Below, in pieces: positions 58,462 to 64,000 of a DNA stretch of 64,000 nucleotides. Every line of letters starts with the position of its first letter. Positions within the stretch are counted from its first letter, which is position 1. The DNA is from Magnolia sinica (lineage: Eukaryota; Streptophyta; Magnoliopsida; Magnoliales; Magnoliaceae). The DNA lies in the NCBI RefSeq assembly GCF_029962835.1, contig NC_080588.1, forward strand, positions 17,626,001-17,690,000. Reading direction: 5' to 3'. Position numbers and translations under genes: made by a program. The notes below the pieces were generated by a model. The model was not told the DNA's origin. It worked only from the letters and a program-made list of their open reading frames with translations, and did no database searches.

Positions 58462-60832
58462 TCACCCCTCTCTAAGCCTAAACTTGGGACCAGTTCTCAC
58501 ACTTCCAGATTTCGTTCTTATCAACCTGAGGCCAATAACTTCCTCACAGCTGCTGAAATTGCATTGAACTCTTTGCCTCAGTCACATTTCAAGTGCCCAA
58601 GTATAATGGTTAATGCCTCATTTCCATTAGCAGTTCGTCAACAACTTCACATGATAGGTTTCCTTCAATCATGTGTAAAAGGGACTACGAACTTGTACAT
58701 CAATATCAACAACCAATAGCCACTTGTTAAAATTAATCATGCCAGCTATTTCAAAAGAATACTAGCACCACACAGGCCAACCTACTGAAAGTCCTCTCTT
58801 GACCTTTAATCTTATTATGGAAATTGAGAGTGGGGACAGTTCGTTCTCTACAACTATATGCTCTTAATCAACTTCATTGCATGTAATCTCGTTCCTTTGG
58901 CATGCTACCACATAGAAAGACACTGATTGCATTGACCACTTAAATCCGAAGAACCAATGCAACTTGAAGTAGTAGTTTCAGGTGTTCCCATTTGTGGACA
59001 CATAATAAGGGAAATCATCAACCAAAATCCACAACACACCACTTGTTGATTAGATATTGTCCTCATTCTGCATGTCCATAGCCTTTTTGCAACTGATCCT
59101 CAACAATCCCAGCTTACTCAAGTATATCAAACTATGCATTACCTTCTGGAAAGAAAGTAAAAAGTGCATTTTGTTGATCTGGGTACATCTTCATCGCCAG
59201 ACACGAACTATGCCAAATCTCTTGACGATGAGCTCTTTTTACAGGATTACAGCATCAACATGGGTTCATAGGCCAATCACTTGGAATAAGCGCAACTGAT
59301 TGTATCCCGCCACATCCCTCATAATAGAATCCATTATGCCAGTTCAGTTGGTGTCAGGCTTTCCTCTAATGGCATCAACCTGGGTTCCTGTCTTCTATCC
59401 TGGAAACAAAATGCTAATTAGATTAACCATGCATAGTGCTGAATGGACAAACAATACTTTATGCATGCAGTGGGAAATTTTCACCATCGGTTTAAACTGA
59501 TTTCATTTTATTTGGAAGAAGCTCACTACACTAACCATTCAAAATCTTGCACTTGTAAGGGTTTTCAGATTGCTAATAAGGTCCCAGCTGCATGACAGAG
59601 GACTTCTTTTTCACTTCTTAACCAATAGAGACAGTCTGAGTAGGTGGTACTTATATTAACTGCGTATGGGCCAAGTGCCAACTAGGTAGTCATTATTTTG
59701 CTCATGTGATTCTTTTGTTTCTCAAAGGATACTCCAGCCGTTTTCATTTCTACATTGGTTGAGCAAGAAAATTAATCTGATTAATCGAGGGCTGATGCAT
59801 AAATTCCAAAATCAAGACAACTTTAGAAGAGAGTAGAAGAGACTCTACCTTGAACCCTACACTTAATAAATAAAGATAATAAATCTATAGGCTAAAAGGA
59901 TTTTGGAAGACTAAAATTCATTAAAGTGAAGCCATGACAGCAAATAACTGCAAGTCAAAACTAACACATTAAAGAACTAGTACTCAGCAGATCCGATCTA
60001 AAATAACAGGATAGTAGCTCGCGGCATATGTTCCCTTCAATTTACAAGACTTTCAGATCCATTTATAGACTTCAAAGAAAAAAAAACTACAGTTATATAT
60101 TATCCAGTACCATTCTGCAGATAGCCTAGCCAGTGAAAGAAAGCTATCGTCCATTTTCAGTACCAGTATGCATCATCATCATAGCCTTATCTCAGCTATT
60201 TGGAGTCAGCATTGAATCCTGTTTCAGTCATATTACGCATATTTCAAATAATGTCTACTCTTCCTTGTCCAACTCTTGAGAAGAATGTGAAACATAACAA
60301 TTCGACAGTGAACAGGATCAAATATAAATTTTCCAGTATTTTGTCAACCCTTTCAACTAATACTATTAAATATATAGAAATAAAATCTTGGGGCAAGTTT
60401 AGGAAGAATTTGCAGAATGAACAAATGTCCATATAGCGTTTTGCAGGGCACAACCCCACAAAATGACAAGCAGCAGCCAATCTGGTGGTGCATTGGTGTT
60501 TTGGGCCCTGTAAAACATTGAAATTTTTGCACTCCCCAATTCCATCCAAAGTGACACCCTTACAGAATGAAAATATTTCACAAGTATAATTAGTCACTCA
60601 CATTCCAATGAAAAACAAACCTGCATCAAATCCGCCAGAAATTAGAATCATGTCTGGATTGTAAGCCTTGGCTACAGGGATCAGTACGTGGTCCCAGACT
60701 GCAAGGTAGTCTGCATCACCACATTGTCCATGCTCCCAAGGAACATTTATATTATAACCTGCACCTAATCCTTCTCCAACCATAGTATGAGAGCCATCAT
60801 CCCCAGATGGATAGAAACTTCCGAAGTCAAAC
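31066..60832 (-). CDS. HDA5: Class II histone deacetylase, HDA5/HDA18 type, 5' part beyond the window
   Basis: Nine minus-strand exons: 60621-60832, 45365-45429, 45063-45233, 44866-44958, 36135-36509, 34190-34383, 33885-34014, 32193-32257, 31066-31231. All junctions are GT-AG and all phases fit, giving 489 residues plus the end of a split Arg codon. Numbering from the first full residue: GDDGSHTMVGEG in exon one; GGFDA at 66-70, where Asp69 should be a zinc ligand; LEGGYN at 105-110 with the Tyr that polarises the substrate carbonyl; a Ser/Asp-rich linker (about 181-265); then a C-terminal domain with WYGSYGSN (284-291), WGAGGVAF (344-351) and LEQFNDVLLQENS (371-383). The family removes acetyl groups from histones and other proteins. 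The N-terminal catalytic half, with the active-site histidines, should lie right of 64000. The common SAGFDA motif is SGGFDA here. Assignment to HDA5/HDA18 rests on the C-terminal domain, which I recall from those proteins. Confidence 0.93.
31495..32020. mobile_element. Foldback MITE with a triplicated arm, in the last intron
   Basis: 'tagttgtatatccaactagt' or a variant starts at 31495, 31573 and 31716, each followed by 'gtggggcccaccatggtgtt'-type text. A single inverse arm, ending 'accattgtggaccccacaca', lies at about 31920-32015. The centre is near 31840-31900. Confidence 0.65.
32193..32257 (-). CDS. HDA5: Deacetylase exon: GGWYSNVIYLGMEHGLPILT
   Basis: 65 bp; acceptor tgcag|GGTGGA, donor ATGAC|gtatgc. 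A short exon identified by phase and by the expected family text before TMTC. Confidence 0.88.
32840..33740. mobile_element. Possible hAT-like element with CTAGGC-rich ends
   Basis: 'aggtgcatcctaggcatttt' with 'gaggcaaggcgc' on the left, and 'gcacctaggtgtttctaggt' with 'ctaggcacccaaaggag' on the right, bound an AT-rich centre. The style matches hAT elements with CTAGGC subterminal repeats, but exact ends and a target duplication were not found. It lies in the intron 32258-33884. Confidence 0.4.
33885..34014 (-). CDS. HDA5: Deacetylase exon: LEQFNDVLLQENS region
   Basis: 130 bp; acceptor cacag|GCTTGAG, donor CTTAAG|gtatgg. It completes the split Thr codon and encodes LEQFNDVLLQENSLTSDVAS through HLEALK. 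Confidence 0.9.
34190..34383 (-). CDS. HDA5: Deacetylase exon: GGVAF region of the C-terminal domain
   Basis: 194 bp; acceptor tctag|GTGGAA, donor ATAAC|gtatgt. It encodes VEGMKKPYSGSKDKSLPKEI and on to WGAGGVAF and MYKIT. Confidence 0.9.
35731..36046. mobile_element. hAT-type MITE, 316 bp
   Basis: Ends TAGGGCTGCAACT and TAGGGGTGCAACT (reverse complement of the right end, 12 of 13). Flanks atggagat (35723-35730) and atggacgt (36047-36054) match at 6 of 8. Arms are rich in GGGTTGGGT. It sits about 90 bp from exon 36135-36509. Confidence 0.8.
36135..36509 (-). CDS. HDA5: Deacetylase exon: acidic linker and YGSN motif
   Basis: 125 codons, phase 0 to 0; acceptor tgcag|CCTAAT, donor GGACGG|gtaaga. 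The first part is rich in Ser, Asp and Glu (PNLSSASDSDAENDRLSNAL). The end is SIWYGSYGSNMWKPRFLCYI, the start of the C-terminal domain. Confidence 0.9.
39315..39952. repeat. Tandem duplication, second unit split by an insertion
   Basis: 39316-39492 ('atgggatctctcttaagatt' to 'ataactatcat') recurs at 39769-39952 with few changes. After copy one comes 'ccctagctctaggtcgtaat' (about 39493-39768). After copy two the same 'ccctagctctaggtcgtaat' resumes only at about 41801. The unit is therefore duplicated, and 1.85 kb is inserted in the second copy. Confidence 0.8.
39953..41800. mobile_element. Composite insertion with hAT-type termini
   Basis: Left end about 39960-40330 is homologous, in inverted orientation, to the 3' end of the hAT element at 52300-52690 (shared 'gcatttataaattgg'-like and 'atttatgaacc' blocks). 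The right end reads, on the minus strand, CAGGGTATTCAAAATTGG and carries GTAACGG/CCGTTAC repeats. MITE-family text lies at 40760-41400. No clear terminal inverted repeat joins the two outer ends. Confidence 0.55.
40760..41400. mobile_element. Decayed MITE copies of the main family
   Basis: Three related blocks with 'ggggtccactcgattatgta', 'ggccacctcgatgtatttgt' and 'ggggcccatcttaatgcatt' follow each other at about 130-bp steps, each ending in 'ggcatggtcc' or similar. One right arm ends 'ggtgggccccacataaca'. This looks like an arm-duplicated foldback. Confidence 0.5.
41940..42510 (-). repeat. Two copies of the 404-bp repeat family, minus orientation
   Basis: Contains the family landmarks in reverse orientation: 'gttgcatgagtgatgtagaa', 'agcttgaactgatagagcat', 'tgaaaatgcccttgcattaa', and again 'gatgtaggacaactaacc' to 'tgaaaatgcccctgcattaa' (about 42250-42488). 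A shorter copy is at 39640-39768. See 45901-47058 for the tandem array. Confidence 0.75.
42511..43640. other. GC-rich segment of unknown origin
   Basis: Distinctly richer in GC and CpG than its surroundings from about 42540 to 43320. Several open frames (for example plus 43109-43375 and minus 42994-43347) overlap it, but none shows a recognisable domain. From 43320 onward 'atggattgcaccgatacaaa' leads into ordinary AT-rich DNA. It could be an unrecognised LTR or captured sequence. Confidence 0.4.
43681..43780. repeat. ~21-bp degenerate tandem repeat, five units
   Basis: 'cggtcagcttgac', 'ccgttagcttgat', 'cggtgagcttgac', 'agtgagcctgg' and 'cggtgagctcggc' start at about 43681, 43703, 43724, 43745 and 43766. 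Confidence 0.7.
44866..44958 (-). CDS. HDA5: Deacetylase exon: end of the catalytic domain
   Basis: 31 codons: VRQELSSFWPALNEELPEKI through TRPLE. Acceptor ttcag|GTTCG; donor CTCGAG|gtgctg is a weaker-than-usual splice site, so a slightly different end is possible. Confidence 0.8.
45063..45233 (-). CDS. HDA5: Deacetylase exon with the LEGGYN motif
   Basis: 57 codons, phase 0 to 0. It begins LMEFARGRIVMALEGGYNLM, which contains the active-site tyrosine, and ends FESTWRVIQA. Confidence 0.93.
45365..45429 (-). CDS. HDA5: Deacetylase exon: IGDPLGGCRVSPYGYSVMMKK
   Basis: 65 bp; acceptor aacag|CCATTGG, donor AAAAAG|gtcagc. It joins GCA-G|CC-ATT to give DAAIGDPLGG, the expected family sequence after GFDA. 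It is too short to appear as an open frame of note. Confidence 0.9.
45901..47058 (+). repeat. Three-copy tandem array, 404-bp unit, with tRNA/PBS-like motif
   Basis: 'ttaatgcaggggcattttca' starts at 45901, 46305 and 46709, an exact 404-bp step. The last copy ends 'aattgtcctgcatca' at about 47058. At the copy junctions 'ttgatatcagagcgggaggt' and 'ttggtatcagagcgggaggt' occur, followed by 'ttcgagactcctc'. TGGTATCAGAGC matches the 3' end complement of initiator Met-tRNA used as a primer site by many copia elements, and 'gttcgagac' resembles a pol III B box. Each unit also has an internal half-repeat (two 'cacactcggggtgggyg' blocks). Coding is not supported. Confidence 0.85.
47059..47641. other. 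Segment before the array; possible hAT 5' leader
   Basis: 'aaggtttgttgatggaccat' near 47261 recurs near 62580, marking a dispersed repeat. 'aaattcgtcaaaaaaggtat' at about 47590 could be an exon end with a GT donor (speculative) that would make the tandem array part of an intron. No gene recognised. Confidence 0.35.
47642..48890 (+). repeat. Eight-copy ~167-bp tandem array upstream of the hAT transposase
   Basis: 'aatcatgccatgtgatgtgt' or a variant starts at 47642, 47811, 47978, 48137, 48305, 48472, 48639 and 48807; steps are 169, 167, 159, 168, 167, 167 and 168 bp. Each unit contains 'gtgcattttacagatttggg', which looks like a splice acceptor after a T-rich tract, and 'aattcgaaaaatcatttttt'. 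Copies differ mainly in the lengths of T runs; the last is most diverged. Open frames across the array only repeat the same peptide and are not taken as genes. Confidence 0.92.
49054..52028 (+). pseudogene. hAT-family transposase (BED finger, DUF659, hAT dimerisation), broken
   Basis: From ATG at 49054 (MSGSGQQQVRILDDNIVRG) the frame soon shifts. Recognisable parts in order: BED-type finger text HQMKCKYCDRLVIGG (about 49125-49170); DUF659-type text with PPNAANSPYWQVVIDAAAEA (about 49680) and GCTIMCDGWTGLTRS (about 49860); a long intact stretch to 50345 with HCIDLILKDIG; a middle part 50491-50817; the C-terminal dimerisation motif SSSTCERNWS (about 50950-50990) followed by NRLQTKTLDRLVFMHNNIKL; and a Tyr/Ser/Gln/Pro-rich tail with an acidic run, open from 51627 to the stop at 52028. 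Several stops and frame shifts (for example TGA at about 49857, TAG at 50344, TGA at 50816) rule out an active enzyme. BED-DUF659-hAT is a common plant hAT architecture. Confidence 0.88.
52300..52690 (+). mobile_element. 3' terminal region of the hAT element
   Basis: After the transposase comes AT-rich DNA and then CG-rich subterminal repeats (gttacgcccccgtatccgta, taaccgataccgatacggg), ending near 'gggacaccttg' (about 52687). On the minus strand the end reads CAAGGTGTCCCGTATCGG, a plausible hAT terminus. The left terminus of the element was not identified. Confidence 0.6.
52900..56560 (+). pseudogene. Ty1/copia polyprotein relic interrupted by a hAT element
   Basis: Gag text at about 53080-53230 (KFISGLCQEFKLRFLEVVRS); the gag zinc-knuckle region is cut by the hAT at 53360-54001 (GHGRGCG before it, GNQHCAHCGQAPW after it). 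Protease at 54276 onward (WVIDSGASDHIASELVYLSQ). Integrase pieces at 54650-55400, including PRVFGCIYFAYSVDKFEPKA and IKCVFLGYYHTQQGYNRC. Reverse transcriptase pieces at 55800-56450. It ends near 'acactcctatggatccaaat' (TIDTPMDPNQKLE) at a GA/G-rich microsatellite. Many stops and shifts. Confidence 0.82.
53360..54001. mobile_element. hAT element, 642 bp, nested in copia gag
   Basis: Ends TAGAGGTGTACAC and TAGAGCTGTACAC (reverse complement of the right end). Flanks gctgtgga (53352-53359) and gttgtgga (54002-54009) match at 7 of 8. Both arms carry CTCGA/TCGAG-type repeats as in 29002-29584. The centre (about 53510-53720) is a GC-rich, repeat-free block with no recognisable domain, different from the centre of its relative. 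Confidence 0.88.
56560..56627. repeat. GA/G-rich microsatellite
   Basis: (GA)n, then G-rich runs, then (GA)n at the junction between two opposed copia fragments. Confidence 0.9.
56626..57125 (-). pseudogene. Ty1/copia reverse transcriptase/RNase H fragment, opposite strand
   Basis: Minus-strand text: KRLYRV near 57120, then MHGLNASVVLCGSF-type, then IAILYVDDHTCSFSVYTSWG (the YVDD catalytic box), and MYQRLVGKLIYWIITILDIA. In order this matches copia RT to RNase H, with frame shifts. It is a different copy from the plus-strand relic it meets at 56600. Confidence 0.8.
57130..57540. mobile_element. hAT-like remnant with a LINE tail inside
   Basis: 'gtggccataatggccactgc' and 'ggccataacggccattacgg' (57160-57220) resemble hAT subterminal repeats; 'atcaacaatatcgatttcca' to 'aaaaacaacattg' (to 57530) looks like the end of 15411-16301. 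Between them, 57231-57330 'atcatcatcatctaagccat..ggggtcagctac' is the 3' tail of a minus-strand RTE-type LINE. Confidence 0.45.
57780..58377. other. Unassigned LTR-like DNA
   Basis: Compositionally LTR-like, with an open minus frame (57833-58123) that has no known domain. No boundaries were found. Confidence 0.3.
58378..58457. repeat. Compound (TA)n(GA)n microsatellite
   Basis: TA units to about 58410 followed by GA units to 58457; same design as 22758-22846. Confidence 0.95.
58458..60166. other. Unassigned intron DNA
   Basis: No domain is recognised. The plus frame near 58520-58700 reads PEANNFLTAAEIALNSLPQS and onward without an early stop; it vaguely recalls B3-domain proteins but lacks enough conserved residues to call. 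Confidence 0.35.
60167..60260 (-). mobile_element. RTE-type LINE 3' tail
   Basis: 'catcatcatcatagccttat' followed by 'ctcagctatttggagtcagc' is the reverse complement of the usual plant RTE 3' end (…GGGATAAGGC..GATGATGATG). The element is heavily truncated. Confidence 0.5.
60621..60832 (-). CDS. HDA5: Deacetylase exon (first in window): catalytic core through GFDA
   Basis: Acceptor tacag|GTTTGAC, donor GATGCAG|gtttgt. It encodes FDFGSFYPSGDDGSHTMVGE and runs to LISGGFDA. Preceded by an intron of at least 3.2 kb with no upstream exon recognisable before 64000. Confidence 0.93.
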
Positions 60833-63800
60833 CTGTATACACAGGAACAGGCCCATGACAATCAAAGATGCTATCAGTTTATTTGACCTGACAACCACAG
60901 ATGAGTATCAAGTAAAAATAAATTTGCAGAAAACATGTGTAGACACCCCACTCAACAAGTGTTTTGACTAATAGAGGATTTTGCATTGCCTTAAAATGAA
61001 GAATCTGCAGAATTTCCTTGAGTATTCACCTCTAAGCTGAAGCCCAAGCCGCATTACCTAAGCCCTGATTCAACCCAAAACCTCATCGAAACCTTCTCAA
61101 ACCTAAGCAAAAGGACCCAGAAGGATTCAAGAGGTGTGAGACCCAGCTTAGCCTGGGTTTGGGGCCCACACCCTTTTTTGACTGATTTCCTTGGTCGCAG
61201 AAAAACTTTATGCTTTTCAGGTTTATCCGCATTTGAGCTACTATCCACTTTCAGGCCCCAATTTCTTGGTTTTCCATTGTCCAATTTCCATCTTGTAGCC
61301 CATCAAATTACTTTTCCAATGAACCTAGTTTTAGCTCAATCAAATATGGGGGCGTGAAATTATGATCGAAATCCCAAAGAGTGCGTGAGACCGTTTAACA
61401 GTTTCAGAACCAGAATTTGACCTAACTTTTGGACTCCACTTTCCCTTAACTTCTACAAAATTTTCCCCCAAACCAGAACCATTAGTTAGCCCATCAAGTT
61501 CTCTTTCCAACAAGCTATAGATCACCCAAATGTGACACTCGAGCACCATGTTGCGATAAAAAAAAAACTTGAGGTAAGCATGCTGACTGCGTGCAAGAAA
61601 CAATTCCAAAAATGACATCCATGTCCTTGCCTGTCCTTGCACAGAAATCCAAACCCAATATCCAAACTCCTTTGATCCTTTAACCCAATTTTTACCAAAA
61701 TATCCCTAGAAACCTTAGTTCGATGCTAAGCTACCATATTTTTACAAAACTACTCCTTAACTTAGTGAATTCCCAAAACTCCCCCTCCCCTCTTCAAGCC
61801 ATGAGATACTTGAGTTCCAAGCATTTCAATTCTAGCCACTCAATACCAAAGCCTCTAGACACCTTCCTAGAATCTTCCCTAAACCCAATTACCCCTCAAT
61901 TCTCTACAGATTACCCTCCAACCACCCAATCAATAACCCAAAATGTGTCACTTATCATTCATCCTATAATTCACCACCCTTTTGAACACCCTCAATGTCC
62001 CCTCAAATTACAACTCCACCACCCATCTCCTCTATAAATAAAGGCCTCTTGCAAAAAGATAGAGGTCTTGCCTCTCAAAAAATTCTAAGTCCTATAACTC
62101 CCTCTAAGATCCAAATTCCAGACTCACAAGAATTATGCATCCTAATGGAGAAGGAGAGTGAGAGGACTAATAGCTTGGGAAGCTTTTCTCTTCCAAGGCC
62201 AAAAGTACAGCTCTACTCCTTGGAGTGGTGAGCCAAAGCTACAGAAACCTTTGGGTTGGAGAACAGTTCTCTCATTCTTCTCCCTTCATTATCTCTCCTA
62301 GAAGAAGCAAGCAAGGGCAGACACTCCCCATTGCAAGATCTTGAAGAACCTTCAAGGAGCTTTAATCCACGAAGCCTAACTAGAAGCGACAACCAATCCA
62401 TCAAATTCACAAGGAGAAGAAAACCACAACATGGATCCTTCACCATATTCCTCCCATTCTCTTCCTCAATTTTTTATTCTAGCCCTCCATCTTTCTTCTT
62501 TTATTTTCTCTCTTTGTATTTTTTTTTTTTTTTTGGGTCACTTTTGGGGAACCAATCAAGCCATTTGTGAAAATTCTAATTTGTTGATGGACCATGATGG
62601 AAGTTGATGATCTCATGTGTACCCACTTCCTATGGAGATAATGGATTATATTGTTTCATATTTTATTTTCCTTTTTAGTCCTTACATGTGATGTTTCAAA
62701 ATTCCCATTCATCAATACATGTAACGATACCGATACTCTGAATTGCTCACATCGCATCATACCACCACAACTTACAATAGTGACACACTATTGCGGTGCT
62801 CACTTTGTGTGATGTAAGATGATGGAAACTATCCTAGAATGCAAGATGAGAGATCAATTACACATTAATTTCAGCAATCAACATGTAAAATCAAGCATAT
62901 CCACATAATAGATTCGAAAATTCAGATTTATAACATGAAGATCTTAAGTTATTACATACGCGGAGCACGAAAATATAAATAATTCAAGGGTGGCCCACTT
63001 GGAAGTAGGGACTTCCAATCTAGCATGAATAGTGCAACAACCACATGGATAGACAAAGATGCAAGCAAAATTCTGGTATAGGGAAAGTTTCACAAAAAAT
63101 TCAAATTTTCTTTAGGGTTTTATATTCATGGATGGAGATTTAGGAATGGCGTTTTTAGGGATTCAAAGGATCTAGGGATTAGAGAGTTTTGGAAGAAAAT
63201 CAAAGAGGGAAAACCCCAAACGGGAGCCCAAACATGGCTGCCCGTATGGACACACATGCGTGCATGTGCACGTGCGAGTCCACAAGTGTGTAGGTAAAGG
63301 AGAAGAAAGATATGGAGGATTGAGTAAGGTTTTGATGGGTTTAAAAGGTTGTAATGGAAGGGGGAAAAGGAAGACAAGAGAAGAAGGAGAATACCTTTTG
63401 AATAAGAGAAAGGGGAATGATGTACCTTGGGGAATCCACCACCAACAAGCTTCTACCCTTCCACAATTCAGTTGGAAGGGAGGATTTCTCACAAACTCTA
63501 AAATACAAAGAGGAAAATTTCTTCACACAAGAGAACTTCTCTATTTTTATTTTTATTTTTCTCAATAACACCACTGGGGTTGGAAGTTCATCCTCCTTTG
63601 CTTTTCTAATTAAAAATTCGGAATAATTACAACTATGCCACTCACTTAAGTAAAACGGCCCATCATCCAAAATGATAAAACTAAAACACTTATTATCAAT
63701 CTCAACAATCAAATAAATCCTAAAAATAACAAAAAACATAAAGGAAGCAAGATCAAATTCCAAGGGGCCCAAGTCTAGAAGATCTGGCAGCACGATGGCC

Positions 63801-64000
63801 TGATTGACAAGATCCAATGGTTGGATCGACACAAAATAAAAATTATATGACTAAAATGGTCTCTTAAGAAGCTCGCATGGATCATCCCAAAGTGGAGTCT
63901 TCCTGATGCATGTCCGATACATGTGGGGTCTTCAAAATGGCCCGGCGAGCCCCATCTAGAACTCGTCTCCTATCCACAAATAAAGTTACGCTGATGTTGG
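60833..64000 (-). other. Upstream deacetylase intron (incomplete) with LTR-like DNA
   Basis: No N-terminal deacetylase exon (for example the WDIHHGNG region) was found on the minus strand here. At about 62030 'ctataaataaaggcctcttg' is a TATA-like context such as those in plant LTRs. 62580-62640 repeats text from 47261. 62880-64000 is LTR-like: the minus strand has 'gatggggctcgccgggccat' and related text, with open frames (minus 63341-63832) that have no known domain. Element ends are not visible. Confidence 0.5.

Larger units (their letters stand above)
45430..60620 (-). other. Deacetylase intron, 15,191 bp
   Basis: It separates the GFDA exon from the IGDPLGG exon. It contains the 404-bp array, the ~167-bp array, the hAT transposase pseudogene, two copia fragments, a nested hAT and LINE tails, all listed separately. 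45430-45900 and 59500-60160 hold nothing recognised. Confidence 0.85.

Noticed and set aside
58510-58760. Possible B3-domain gene fragment (PEANNFLTAAEIALNSLPQS region)
   Set aside because: Only a vague resemblance; no second conserved block and no exon structure could be found.
63341-63832. 163-codon minus-strand open frame
   Set aside because: No recognisable domain and it lies in LTR-like sequence; the text resembles typical LTR/leader DNA rather than protein.
60833-64000. N-terminal deacetylase exons
   Set aside because: Searched on the minus strand for the DWDIHHGNG and PPGHHA regions without finding them; they must lie outside the window.

Overview
The window is plant nuclear DNA. Two intron-containing plant genes with GT-AG splice sites lie in a dense mix of LTR retrotransposons, hAT elements, foldback MITEs, SINEs, LINE remnants and microsatellites. 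The most frequent repeat is a foldback MITE family with cores like 'ggggcccac..tgatgt..gtgttgtatccacaccgtccat'. From memory this family is common in magnoliid genomes, so I infer a magnoliid or other early-diverging angiosperm. A database search is needed to confirm this.

Layout. At 1-2988 lies the 5' end of a minus-strand LTR retrotransposon (LTR, primer-binding-like site, leader tandem repeat, broken gag) that runs off the left edge. At 2989-10168 is intergenic DNA with minisatellites and a row of MITEs, one holding a SINE with a 9-bp target duplication. At 10322-20101 (+) is a complete three-exon gene for a DnaJ/zuotin-type protein (DNAJC21/JJJ1 family, 630 residues). Its 7.8-kb first intron carries two non-autonomous hAT elements, a LINE relic, MITEs and a SINE. 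From 20102 to 31065 is intergenic, with a decayed Ty1/copia element, hAT elements with perfect 8-bp target duplications, and MITEs.

From 60832 down to 31066 (-) lies the 3' part of a class II histone deacetylase gene of the plant HDA5/HDA18 type. I reconstructed nine exons whose reading phases all join (489 residues plus a split codon). The N-terminal exons were not found in the window and must lie beyond 64000. Two introns are very large (8.4 kb and 15.2 kb). They hold a broken hAT transposase gene preceded by an eight-copy ~167-bp tandem array, a three-copy 404-bp tandem array, two opposed copia fragments, a tandem duplication split by an insertion, and more hAT elements.

The two host genes have no evident functional link: one is a co-chaperone expected to act in ribosome maturation, the other a chromatin or protein deacetylase. 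I see no tRNA, rRNA, CRISPR or operon structure. I did not find a convincing new biological system. The best leads are the deacetylase's C-terminal domain, which looks gamma-glutamylcyclotransferase-like, the hAT-linked tandem array, and hAT elements carrying apparent foreign cargo.
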